Below, piece by piece: positions 14,725 through 22,412 of a stretch of 24,390 nt of DNA. Each line of letters starts with the position of its first letter. The stretch's first letter is position 1. The DNA is from UMGS1474 sp050946775 (lineage in GTDB: Bacteria > Bacillota > Clostridia > Oscillospirales > Acutalibacteraceae): contig JBMNVL010000015.1 of the NCBI GenBank assembly GCA_050946775.1, forward strand, positions 1-24,390, written 5' to 3'. The notes beneath the pieces were generated by a model. That model was not told where the DNA came from, searched no databases, and saw only the letters and a list, made by a program, of their open reading frames with translations. The position numbers and the translations under genes are program-made.

Positions 14725-15258
14725 ATGAAGCAAAAAGCGCAGATCATGGACGAGCTGGCCGTTCGCCGGGCAATGGCCCGCATCACCCACGAGATCATCG
14801 AACGCAACCACGGGCTGGACGAGGTCTGCCTGATGGGGGTCAAGCGCCGAGGGATCCCGCTGGCCGAAATGCTGGCCGAAAACATGGCGCGGTTTGAAGG
14901 GGTGACGGTGCCGGTGGGGCATCTGGACATCACCCGCCACCGGGACGACCGCACCGACGAGGACAAGGCCGCCGCCGAGGACGGGCATTTCCCCTGCGAC
15001 ATCCGGGACAAGGTGGTCATCATCGTCGATGACGTGCTGTATACCGGGCGGACCGCCCGCGCCGCGATGGAGGCGGTCTTCGCCTACGGCCGGCCCCGGG
15101 CGGTGCAGTTCGCCGTGCTGATCGACCGGGGGCATCGGGAGTTGCCCATCCGGGCGGATTACGTGGGCAAAAACCTCCCCACCGCCCGCAGCGAGCGGGT
15201 ATCGGTGATGGTGGAAAGCGTCGACGGCGAAACCGGCGTTTACATTGGGGAAGAATAA
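14725..15258 (+). CDS. pyrR: PyrR, pyrimidine operon RNA-binding attenuation protein
   Basis: PyrR binds UMP and a specific RNA hairpin to shut down pyr operons, and usually has weak uracil phosphoribosyltransferase activity. The 177-residue length is typical. The PRPP-binding motif VVIIVDDVLYTGRTAR spans about 97-112, and MGVKRRGIPLAEML (37-50) and LDITRHRDD are characteristic. The start at 14725 has AGAAGGG seven bases upstream. The gene has its own promoter rather than being inside the attenuated operon, and its leader carries a PyrR site, which predicts autoregulation. I see no convincing hairpin terminator after it, so some transcripts may run into the pyr leader. Confidence 0.95.
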   Translation: MKQKAQIMDELAVRRAMARITHEIIERNHGLDEVCLMGVKRRGIPLAEMLAENMARFEGVTVPVGHLDITRHRDDRTDEDKAAAEDGHFPCDIRDKVVIIVDDVLYTGRTARAAMEAVFAYGRPRAVQFAVLIDRGHRELPIRADYVGKNLPTARSERVSVMVESVDGETGVYIGEE

Positions 15259-15293
15259 CCAAAAATCGCCCCGAAATCGCCCTATTTTTTCCG

Positions 15294-15322
15294 TTGACAA
15301 ATCGGGGGCGGCGTGGTAGAAT
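15294..15322 (+). promoter_or_regulatory. Promoter of the pyr biosynthetic operon
   Basis: TTGACA (15294-15299), 17-base spacer, TAGAAT (15317-15322) preceded by TGG. The transcript should begin near 15329, just before the PyrR-binding hairpin. Confidence 0.85.
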
Positions 15323-15332
15323 ATACAAAATT

Positions 15333-15367
15333 CATCTTTAAGCGGGTCCAGAGAGACCGGCAAGGTG
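15333..15367 (+). promoter_or_regulatory. PyrR-binding loop (anti-antiterminator) of the pyr leader
   Basis: GGTCCAGAGAGACC (15345-15358) matches the PyrR-binding consensus, with CAGAGAG in the loop. The lower stem pairs CATCTT (15333-15338) with AAGGTG (15362-15367). The first ten bases, CATCTTTAAG, are identical to those of the pyrR leader site (14680-14689). Confidence 0.85.
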
Positions 15368-15426
15368 AGGATGGCAAACGGCTTGGGGAGCAATATTTCC
15401 CTATCCTTTCGTGTGCCCTGACCTTG
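15361..15426 (+). promoter_or_regulatory. Antiterminator pairing of the pyr leader
   Basis: CAAGGT (15361-15366) pairs with ACCTTG (15421-15426), and after one mismatch AGG (15368-15370) pairs with CCT (15417-15419). The left strand is also the lower stem of the PyrR hairpin and the right strand is the 5' arm of the terminator, so the three structures exclude each other as in Bacillus pyr attenuation. Confidence 0.8.
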
Positions 15427-15448
15427 TCGATCCCGACAAGGTTTTTTT
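15421..15448 (+). terminator. PyrR-controlled intrinsic terminator
   Basis: A 9-bp stem ACCTTGTCG/CGACAAGGT (15421-15429 with 15434-15442), loop ATCC, followed by a T run to 15448. It lies directly before the pyrC ribosome site. Confidence 0.92.
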
Positions 15449-15464
15449 GTAAGGAGGAGAGCGT

Positions 15465-16691
15465 ATGGCCAGATATTCGGTATTTCAGTCACCGTCTCTT
15501 CCCGGCTTTTCGCCTGCCGTCGCGGCGGGCACTCCCGCCTCCGAGGCGATGGCGGCTTTGGCGACCCCGTGCGTGGTTTTTCCCGGCTTTTGCGACGTGC
15601 ATGTGCACCTTCGCGAGCCGGGTTTTTCGTATAAAGAGACCATCGCCACCGGCACCGCCGCCGCCGCTCGGGGCGGGTACACGGCGGTGTGCACCATGCC
15701 CAACCTTGATCCCGTGCCGGACAGCGTGCCGCATTTGCAGCCGCAGCTGGACGCCATCCGGCGGGACGCGGCTGTCCGCGTCTACCCCTACGGCGCCATC
15801 ACGGTTGAGGAAAAGGGCGAACGGCTGGCCGATCTCCGGGGAATGGCCGGGGACGTCATCGCCTTTTCCGACGACGGCCGCGGGGTGCAGTCGGAGGAAT
15901 TGATGCGCGAGGCGATGCGCACCGCCAAAGCGCTGGACAAGCTGGTGGTCGCCCATTGCGAGGACAATTCCCTGCTGCACGGCGGCTACGTCCACGACGG
16001 CGCTTACGCCGCCGCCCACGGACACAAGGGTATCTGCTCCGAAAGCGAGTGGCGGCCCATCGAGCGGGATCTGCGGCTGGCGGACGCGACCGGCTGCGGC
16101 TACCACGTCTGCCATATCTCCACCAAAGAAAGCGTCGATCTCATCCGCCGGGCCAAGGCCCGCGGGGTGGACGTCACCTGCGAAACCGCGCCCCATTATC
16201 TGACGCTGGACGACACCGATTTGCAGGAAGACGGGCGGTTCAAGATGAATCCGCCGCTGCGCTCTCCCGAAGACCGGCTGGCGCTGATCGAGGGGATCCG
16301 GGACGGCACCATCGACATGATCGCCACCGATCACGCGCCCCACAGCGCCGCGGAAAAGGCCAGGGGACTGGCCGGCAGCGCGTTTGGCGTGGTGGGGCTG
16401 GAAACCGCTTTTTCGGTGCTCTACACCAAGCTGGTGATGACGGGCGTTATCTCGCTGGAGCGTTTGGTCGAGCTGCTGGCCATCGCGCCGCGACGACGAT
16501 TCGGCATCCCTCTTGAAAACGATTTTACCGTATGGGATCTCGAGGCGGCATACACCGTCGATCCCGAGCGGTTTTTATCCAAAGGACGCGCCACTCCTTT
16601 CGCGGGAGAGCGCTTATACGGCCAATGCCTGCTGACGGTCTGCGACGGGCGGATCGTCTACCGCAGCCCATCCACCCGCGAAAGTCAATAG
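15465..16691 (+). CDS. pyrC: Dihydroorotase
   Basis: The enzyme closes carbamoyl-aspartate to dihydroorotate, step 3 of UMP synthesis. The amidohydrolase barrel shows the metal ligands H46 and H48 in DVHVHLREPG, an aspartate at 136-137 (FSDDGRGVQ), H164 (VAHCEDN), H217 (CHIST) and D289 (ATDHAPHS), and the substrate-binding REPG and MNPPLR motifs. With 408 residues it is a class I, PyrC-type enzyme, but only about 40 residues precede the barrel and they do not look like the usual N-terminal beta-sandwich strands. The ATG has AAGGAGGAG five bases upstream. It is the first gene after the attenuator and is followed by carB after 12 bases, not by carA. Confidence 0.95.
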   Translation: MARYSVFQSPSLPGFSPAVAAGTPASEAMAALATPCVVFPGFCDVHVHLREPGFSYKETIATGTAAAARGGYTAVCTMPNLDPVPDSVPHLQPQLDAIRRDAAVRVYPYGAITVEEKGERLADLRGMAGDVIAFSDDGRGVQSEELMREAMRTAKALDKLVVAHCEDNSLLHGGYVHDGAYAAAHGHKGICSESEWRPIERDLRLADATGCGYHVCHISTKESVDLIRRAKARGVDVTCETAPHYLTLDDTDLQEDGRFKMNPPLRSPEDRLALIEGIRDGTIDMIATDHAPHSAAEKARGLAGSAFGVVGLETAFSVLYTKLVMTGVISLERLVELLAIAPRRRFGIPLENDFTVWDLEAAYTVDPERFLSKGRATPFAGERLYGQCLLTVCDGRIVYRSPSTRESQ

Positions 16692-16703
16692 GAGGCAATC
16701 ATC

Positions 16704-19700
16704 ATGGCAAAAAGAACCGACATCAAAAAAGTGCTCATCATCGGCTCCGGCCCGATCGTCATCGGTCAGGCGGCGGAGTTTGACTACGCCGGCACCCAGG
16801 CGTGTCTGGCGCTCAAGGAAGAAGGGTACGAGGTCATCCTGTGCAACTCCAACCCCGCCACCATTATGACCGACACCACCATCGCCGACAAGGTCTACAT
16901 GGAGCCGCTGACGCTGGAATACGTCGCGCGGATCATCCGCCACGAACGTCCCGACGCCATCGTGCCGGGCATCGGCGGCCAGACCGGGCTGAACATGGCG
17001 ATGCAGCTGCAGAAAAAAGGCATCCTCGACGAATGCGGCGTCGAGCTGCTGGGCACCTCCAGCGAGAGCATCGAACGGGCGGAAGACCGGGAGCTGTTCA
17101 AGGAGATGTGCGAGAGCATCGGCGAGCCGGTCATCCCCTCGGAGATCACCTACAGCATCGACGAGGCCAAGGCGGCGGCGCTGCGGATCGGCTACCCGGT
17201 GGTGCTGCGCCCGGCCTTTACGCTGGGCGGCACCGGCGGCGGCTTCGCCAACAACGAAGAGGAGCTGATCGAGATCGGGCTCAACGCCTTCAAGCTCTCC
17301 CCGGTGCATCAGGTGCTGGTCGAAAAGAGCGTCAAGGGCTACAAGGAGATCGAGTTTGAAGTGATGCGGGACGCCTACGACCACGCCATCACCATCTGCG
17401 GGATGGAAAACGTCGACCCGGTCGGCGTGCATACCGGCGACTCCATCGTGGTGGCGCCCATTCTGTCGCTCAACGACCACGATCTGAAAATGCTCAACGA
17501 CAGCGCCATCAAGATCATCCGGGAGCTGAAGATCGAGGGCGGATGCAACGTCCAGTTTGCCCTCAATCCCACCTCCAGCGAATACTTCCTCATCGAGGTC
17601 AACCCCCGGGTCTCCCGTTCGTCGGCGCTGGCCAGCAAGGCCAGCGGCTATCCCATCGCCCGGGTGACCGCCAAGATCGCCATGGGGATGGCGCTCGAGG
17701 ACATCCCGGTGGCCGGCGGTACCGCCGCCATCGAGCCGAGTCTCGATTACATCGTCGCCAAATTCCCCCGTTTCCCCTTTGACAAATTCACCTCGGCGCC
17801 CAACACCCTCGGCACCCAGATGAAGGCGACCGGCGAGGTGATGGGGATCGGCTCCAATCTGGAGGAATGCGTCCTCAAATCCGTCCGCTCGCTGGAAACC
17901 GGCGTTTGCCATCTGCACGACCAGAAGTTCGACGGGATGACCACCGACGAGCTGCTCGACTACATCCGGGAATTCCGCGCCGACAACATCTACGCCATCA
18001 CCGAGCTGCTCCGCCGGGGCACCTCGGTCGATACCCTGCATAAGGTCACCATGATCACCCCCCTCTTCCTCGAATCCTTCCAAAAGATCGTGGAGATGGA
18101 AGGCACGCTCAAAAACAACCCGCAGGATCCGGCGGTTCTCAGGGCCGCCAAGAAAATGGGCTTCTCCGACCGCTTCATCGCCCGGCTGTGGAACATCGAC
18201 GAGATCGCGGTCTATCACATGCGCAAAGAGCAGGGCATCACCCCCGTCTTCAAGATGGTGGACACCCTGCACACCGGCAAATACATCGCCTACCTCTACT
18301 CCTCCTACACCGGCGAAAACGCCTCCCGGCTGACCGACAAGAAAAAGCTGGTGGTGCTGGGCGCCGGCCCCATCCGGATCGGCCAAGGGGTGGAGTTCGA
18401 CTACTCCACCGTCCACGCGGTGCAGACCATCAAGCGCGCCGGGTACGAGGCGATCATCATCAACAACAACCCCGAAACGGTGTCCACCGACTACACCACC
18501 GCCGACAAGCTCTATTTTGAGCCGCTGACTCCCGAGGACGTGATGGCCATCCTTGATTTTGAGCAGCCCCAGGGGGTCATCGCCTCGCTGGGCGGTCAGA
18601 CCGCCATCAACCTCGCCCAGCCCCTGATGGATCGCGGGGTGACCATCGTCGGCACCGACTGCGCCGCCATCGAACGGGCGGAAAACCGCGACAGCTTTGA
18701 AAAGATCCTCGAGAAGCTGCAGATCCCGCAGCCCAAGGGGATGGCGGTGACCAACATCGAGGACGGCGTCAAGGCCGCCGAGGAGATCGGCTATCCGGTG
18801 CTGGTGCGGCCCAGCTTCGTGCTGGGCGGCCGGGCGATGGAGATCGTCTCCAAGGAGGAGCATCTGCGGCACTATCTCAAGACCGCCGTGGAGATCGACG
18901 TCGACAAGCCGGTGCTGGTGGACAAATACATCCAGGGCAAGGAAGTGGAGATCGACGCCATCTGCGACGGCACCGACGTTTTCGTCCCCGGCATCATGGA
19001 GCTGATCGAGCGCACCGGCGTCCATTCGGGCGACTCCATCAGCGTCTATCCCACCTTCTCCATCTCGCAAAAGGTCAAGCAGACCATCCTCGACTACGCC
19101 AAAAAGCTGGGACTGGGGATCGGGATCGTCGGGCTGTACAACATCCAGTTCATCGTCGATCCCGACGACAACGTCTACATCATCGAGGTCAATCCCCGCT
19201 CCTCCCGGACGGTGCCCTTCCTGTCCAAAGCCACCGGCTACTCCCTGGCCGATATCGCCACCGAGGTGATCATGGGCCACTCGCTCAAGGAGCAGGGCTT
19301 TACCGAGATCTACCCGCCGGAGAAAAAGCGGTACTACGTCAAGGTGCCGGTCTTCTCCTTCAACAAGATCAAGGGACTGGACGCCTATCTCTCCCCCGAA
19401 ATGAAGTCGACCGGCGAAGCCATCGGCTACGACGACAAGCTCCATCGCGCCATGTACAAGGCGATGATCGCCTCTGGGCTGAAGGTGCAAAACTACGGCA
19501 CCGTCATCGTGACGCTGGCCGACGAGGACAAGCAGGAGGCGCTGCCGCTGGTACAGCGGTTCTACGACATGGGCTTCAACATCGAGGCAACCAATCTCAC
19601 CTCCGCCTTCCTGAAACAGCACGGCATCCGCAACCGGCTGCGCAAGAAGCTCAGCGAAGGCAGCGACGAGATCCTCGAATCCATCCGTTCGGGGTACGTC

Positions 19701-19877
19701 AGCTACGTCATCAACACCCGCGCCATCCTCTCGGGCGTCCACTACGAGGACGGGGTGCTGATCCGCCGGTGCGCCACCGAAAACAACGTGACCATCTTCA
19801 CCTCGCTGGATACCGTGCGCACCCTGCTGGACGTTTTGGAAGAAGTGACGTTTGGCATCTCGACAATCGACGCGTGA
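16704..19877 (+). CDS. carB: Carbamoyl-phosphate synthase large subunit
   Basis: CarB uses ammonia, bicarbonate and two ATP to form carbamoyl phosphate. At 1057 residues it is full length: first pre-ATP-grasp and ATP-grasp region (about 1-400, with IGSGPIVIGQAAEFDYAGTQ near the start and EVNPRVSRSSALASKA), linker/oligomerisation (about 400-545), second synthetase half (about 548-930, with LGAGPIRIGQGVEFDYS and EVNPRSSRTVPFLSKA), and the MGS-like allosteric domain at the C-terminus. AGGAGG at 16690 overlaps the pyrC stop region. The ammonia normally comes from glutamine through the CarA subunit by a tunnel, yet no carA is in this cluster, so CarA must be encoded elsewhere or ammonia used directly. 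Confidence 0.97.
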   Translation: MAKRTDIKKVLIIGSGPIVIGQAAEFDYAGTQACLALKEEGYEVILCNSNPATIMTDTTIADKVYMEPLTLEYVARIIRHERPDAIVPGIGGQTGLNMAMQLQKKGILDECGVELLGTSSESIERAEDRELFKEMCESIGEPVIPSEITYSIDEAKAAALRIGYPVVLRPAFTLGGTGGGFANNEEELIEIGLNAFKLSPVHQVLVEKSVKGYKEIEFEVMRDAYDHAITICGMENVDPVGVHTGDSIVVAPILSLNDHDLKMLNDSAIKIIRELKIEGGCNVQFALNPTSSEYFLIEVNPRVSRSSALASKASGYPIARVTAKIAMGMALEDIPVAGGTAAIEPSLDYIVAKFPRFPFDKFTSAPNTLGTQMKATGEVMGIGSNLEECVLKSVRSLETGVCHLHDQKFDGMTTDELLDYIREFRADNIYAITELLRRGTSVDTLHKVTMITPLFLESFQKIVEMEGTLKNNPQDPAVLRAAKKMGFSDRFIARLWNIDEIAVYHMRKEQGITPVFKMVDTLHTGKYIAYLYSSYTGENASRLTDKKKLVVLGAGPIRIGQGVEFDYSTVHAVQTIKRAGYEAIIINNNPETVSTDYTTADKLYFEPLTPEDVMAILDFEQPQGVIASLGGQTAINLAQPLMDRGVTIVGTDCAAIERAENRDSFEKILEKLQIPQPKGMAVTNIEDGVKAAEEIGYPVLVRPSFVLGGRAMEIVSKEEHLRHYLKTAVEIDVDKPVLVDKYIQGKEVEIDAICDGTDVFVPGIMELIERTGVHSGDSISVYPTFSISQKVKQTILDYAKKLGLGIGIVGLYNIQFIVDPDDNVYIIEVNPRSSRTVPFLSKATGYSLADIATEVIMGHSLKEQGFTEIYPPEKKRYYVKVPVFSFNKIKGLDAYLSPEMKSTGEAIGYDDKLHRAMYKAMIASGLKVQNYGTVIVTLADEDKQEALPLVQRFYDMGFNIEATNLTSAFLKQHGIRNRLRKKLSEGSDEILESIRSGYVSYVINTRAILSGVHYEDGVLIRRCATENNVTIFTSLDTVRTLLDVLEEVTFGISTIDA

Positions 19878-19886
19878 TGTGATACA

Positions 19887-20624
19887 ATGATGAAACAAGA
19901 ACTTTTTACCATCCTCGAAAACGTCCCGCTGACCGGCGCCGTCTATAAAATGCGGCTGTCGGGCGACACCGGCGCCATTACCCGGCCGGGGCAATTCGTC
20001 AATTTGAAGCTGGACGGGTTTTATCTGCGCCGTCCCATCTCGGTATGCGACTGGGACGAGCGTTCCCTCACCATCCTGTACAAGGTGGTGGGCGGCGGCA
20101 CGGCGGCGATGAGCCGTCTCGTCCCCGGCGACACGCTGGATCTGCTGACGGGGCTTGGCAACGGGTACGACCTGTCGTCCGCCGGAGACCGGCCGCTGCT
20201 GCTGGGCGGCGGCGTGGGGGTGCCGCCCCTCTACCGGCTGGCGAAGGATCTGCTTGCCGCCGGCAAGCGGGTATCGGTGGTGCTGGGCTTCAATACCGCC
20301 GACGAGGTGTTTTATGAAAACGAATTTCGGGCGCTGGGCGCCGACGTGACGGTGACCACCGTCGACGGCTCCTGTGGCGTCAAGGGCTTCGTCACCGACG
20401 CTCTTCCGGACGATTACACCTATTTTTACACCTGCGGCCCCGAGCCGATGCTGAGGGCGGTGTATCGCGCCTGCCAAACCGGCGGCCAGTTCAGCTTTGA
20501 GGAGCGGATGGGCTGCGGCTTCGGCGCCTGCATGGGCTGCTCCTGCAAAACGGTGACCGGCTACAAGCGCATCTGCAAGGACGGGCCGGTGCTGCGAAAG
20601 GAGGAGATCCTGTGGGACGACTGA
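19887..20624 (+). CDS. pyrK: Dihydroorotate dehydrogenase electron-transfer subunit
   Basis: PyrK passes electrons from dihydroorotate dehydrogenase B to NAD+ through FAD and a [2Fe-2S] cluster. The 245-residue protein has the FAD-binding RRPIS (48-52), the nucleotide-binding GGGVGVPP (107-114), and the cluster cysteines C210, C215, C218 and C230 in MGCGFGACMGC and following. The start is one of two adjacent ATGs 9 bases after the carB stop; no Shine-Dalgarno sequence is visible, which contrasts with all neighbours and suggests reinitiation by ribosomes leaving carB. The 3' end overlaps pyrD by 13 bases. Confidence 0.95.
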   Translation: MMKQELFTILENVPLTGAVYKMRLSGDTGAITRPGQFVNLKLDGFYLRRPISVCDWDERSLTILYKVVGGGTAAMSRLVPGDTLDLLTGLGNGYDLSSAGDRPLLLGGGVGVPPLYRLAKDLLAAGKRVSVVLGFNTADEVFYENEFRALGADVTVTTVDGSCGVKGFVTDALPDDYTYFYTCGPEPMLRAVYRACQTGGQFSFEERMGCGFGACMGCSCKTVTGYKRICKDGPVLRKEEILWDD

Positions 20625-21529
20625 ACGTTGATTTGTGCGGCATCCCGCTGGACAACCCGGTGATCCCGGCCTCCGGCACCTTCGGCTTCGGCTACGAATT
20701 CGCCGAGCTGTACGACATCAACCTGCTTGGCACCTTCTCCTTCAAGGGCACCACCCGCGAGGCGCGTTTTGGCAATCCCACTCCCCGCATCGCCGAATGT
20801 ACCGCCGGGATGATCAACGCCGTGGGCCTGCAAAACCCCGGCGTCGACGCGGTGATCGAACGGGAGCTGCCCCGGCTGCGGGAGTGCTTTCACAAGCCGG
20901 TGATGGCCAACGTCAGCGGCTTTTCGGTGGAGGATTACGCCACCACCTGCGAAAAACTGGACGGATGCGACCAGGTGGGGTGGCTGGAGGTCAACGTCAG
21001 CTGCCCCAACGTCCACGGCGGCGGAATGAGTTTTGGCACCGATCCGGCGGCGGCCGCCGCGGTGACCCGCGCCGTCAAGGCGGTCACGACCAAGCCGGTG
21101 ATCGTCAAGCTCTCTCCCAACGTGACCGATATCGTCGCCATCGCCAGGGCGTGTGAGGAGGCCGGCGCCGACGGGATCAGTCTGATCAACACCCTGCTGG
21201 GGATGCGGATCGATCTGAAAACCAAAAAGCCGGTGATCGCCAACACCATGGGCGGCTTTTCGGGGCCGGCCATCTTCCCGGTGGCGCTGCGGATGGTCTA
21301 TCAGGTGGCGGCGGCCGTGAATATCCCGGTGATCGGGATGGGCGGCGTTTCCACCGCTGAGGACGTGATCGAAATGATGCTGGCCGGCGCCGTCGCCGTT
21401 CAGGTAGGCGCCGCCAATCTGGTTGATCCCTTCGCCTGCAAACGCATCATCGACGACCTGCCCCGGGCGATGGACGCCTGCGGCATCGAAAATCTGACCG
21501 ACATCATAGGAGGCGCACACCATGGGTAA
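20612..21529 (+). CDS. pyrD: Dihydroorotate dehydrogenase B, catalytic subunit
   Basis: This FMN enzyme oxidises dihydroorotate to orotate and works with PyrK as the NAD-dependent class 1B complex. The 305-residue protein has FSFKGTT (K45), the catalytic cysteine C131 in VNVSCPNVHGGG, K166 in VIVKLSPN, and the FMN phosphate-binding IGMGGVSTAEDV and GAVAVQVGAAN. A serine replaces this cysteine in class 2 enzymes, so the class is clear. The start is GTG at 20612 inside the end of pyrK, with the strong site AAAGGAGGAG (20597-20606). It overlaps pyrF by 8 bases. Confidence 0.97.
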   Translation: MGRLNVDLCGIPLDNPVIPASGTFGFGYEFAELYDINLLGTFSFKGTTREARFGNPTPRIAECTAGMINAVGLQNPGVDAVIERELPRLRECFHKPVMANVSGFSVEDYATTCEKLDGCDQVGWLEVNVSCPNVHGGGMSFGTDPAAAAAVTRAVKAVTTKPVIVKLSPNVTDIVAIARACEEAGADGISLINTLLGMRIDLKTKKPVIANTMGGFSGPAIFPVALRMVYQVAAAVNIPVIGMGGVSTAEDVIEMMLAGAVAVQVGAANLVDPFACKRIIDDLPRAMDACGIENLTDIIGGAHHG

Positions 21530-22220
21530 AGACGTCATCATCGCCTGCGATTTTGCCGACGCCGACACCACCTTCGCGTTTTTGGACAAATTCACCGCCG
21601 AAAAGCCCTTCGTCAAGATCGGCATGGAGCTGTTCTACGCCGAAGGCCCCGCCATCGTGCGGCAGATCAAGGCGCGCGGGCACAAGATCTTTCTCGATCT
21701 CAAGCTCCACGACATCCCCAACACCGTCAAAAAAGCGATGGCGGTGCTGGCGGGGCTGGACGTGGACATCTGCAATCTCCACGCCGCCGGCACCCGGCGG
21801 ATGATGGAAGCGGCGCTGGAGGGGCTGACCCGTCCCGACGGCAGCCGTCCCCTGCTGATCGCCGTCACCCAGCTGACCTCCACCGATCAGGAGAGCATGG
21901 AGCAGGATCTGCTGATCCGCCAGCCGATCGACCAGGTGGTGATGCACTACGCCCAGAACGCTTGCCAGGCCGGGCTGGACGGCGTGGTCTGCTCCCCGCT
22001 GGAGGCGGGTAAGGTACACGCCGTCTGCGGCGAGGACTTTTTGACCGTCACCCCCGGCATCCGGTTCGCCGACGGGGACAAGGGCGATCAAAAGCGGGTG
22101 ACCACTCCCGCCGACGCCAAGGCGATCGGCTCGGATTATATCGTGGTGGGACGGCCCATCACCGCCGCCGACGACCCGGTCGCGGCTTACCGCCGGTGCG
22201 TGGCGGAATTCGTCGACTGA
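21522..22220 (+). CDS. pyrF: Orotidine 5'-phosphate decarboxylase
   Basis: PyrF decarboxylates OMP to UMP, the last step. The 232-residue length and the motif FLDLKLHDIPNTV with the catalytic tetrad residues D59, K61 and D64 mark the group I enzyme of B. subtilis type; D10 and K32 are in the expected places and VTPGIRFADGDKGDQKR and VVGRPIT form the phosphate site. The ATG at 21522 overlaps the end of pyrD and has AGGAGG (21508-21513) eight bases upstream. It is followed by a palindromic repeat element rather than directly by pyrE. Confidence 0.97.
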   Translation: MGKDVIIACDFADADTTFAFLDKFTAEKPFVKIGMELFYAEGPAIVRQIKARGHKIFLDLKLHDIPNTVKKAMAVLAGLDVDICNLHAAGTRRMMEAALEGLTRPDGSRPLLIAVTQLTSTDQESMEQDLLIRQPIDQVVMHYAQNACQAGLDGVVCSPLEAGKVHAVCGEDFLTVTPGIRFADGDKGDQKRVTTPADAKAIGSDYIVVGRPITAADDPVAAYRRCVAEFVD

Positions 22221-22236
22221 ACGAAGGATAAGCAAG

Positions 22237-22370
22237 GCCCCCTTGCCTAAAGGGGGCTGGCACGCCTCAGGCGTGACTGGGGGATAATGCCGCTTTGCGG
22301 CATGTCGCCCCACGGGGCGACTATCCCTCCGCCTCGCTTACGCTCGGCACCTCCCTTTAGGCAAGGGAGG
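22237..22370. repeat. Palindromic repeat element with 15-bp terminal inverted repeats, between pyrF and pyrE
   Basis: The element starts and ends with hairpins whose 15-base cores, CCCTTGCCTAAAGGG (22240-22254) and its exact complement (22353-22367), are inverted copies. Between them are further hairpins: CACGC/GCGTG (22261-22275), ATGCCGC/GCGGCAT (22287-22303) and GTCGCCCC/GGGGCGAC (22304-22321). GGGATA (22281-22286) recurs inverted at 22322-22327. It has no coding content and fits a MITE- or REP-like dispersed element; I recall similar sequence in intergenic regions of Ruminococcaceae, but copy number cannot be judged here. Confidence 0.8.
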
Positions 22371-22412
22371 CAGGCAAACCGCACATTGGCAATATCAAAG
22401 GAGGATAATACG

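Noticed and set aside
14576..14725. Longer N-terminus for the first small membrane protein
   Set aside because: The added 50 codons lie across and upstream of its promoter and overlap the divergent pyrR promoter.
16614..20477. A 1287-codon open frame on the minus strand opposite carB and pyrK
   Set aside because: It mirrors the real genes' codon pattern in G+C-rich DNA, is low-complexity His/Asp/Gly-rich, and has no domain or ribosome site; carB on the other strand is unmistakable.
22287..22412. Upstream extension of pyrE into the palindromic element
   Set aside because: The extra residues match no PyrE N-terminus, and a strong ribosome site sits just before the ATG at 22413.
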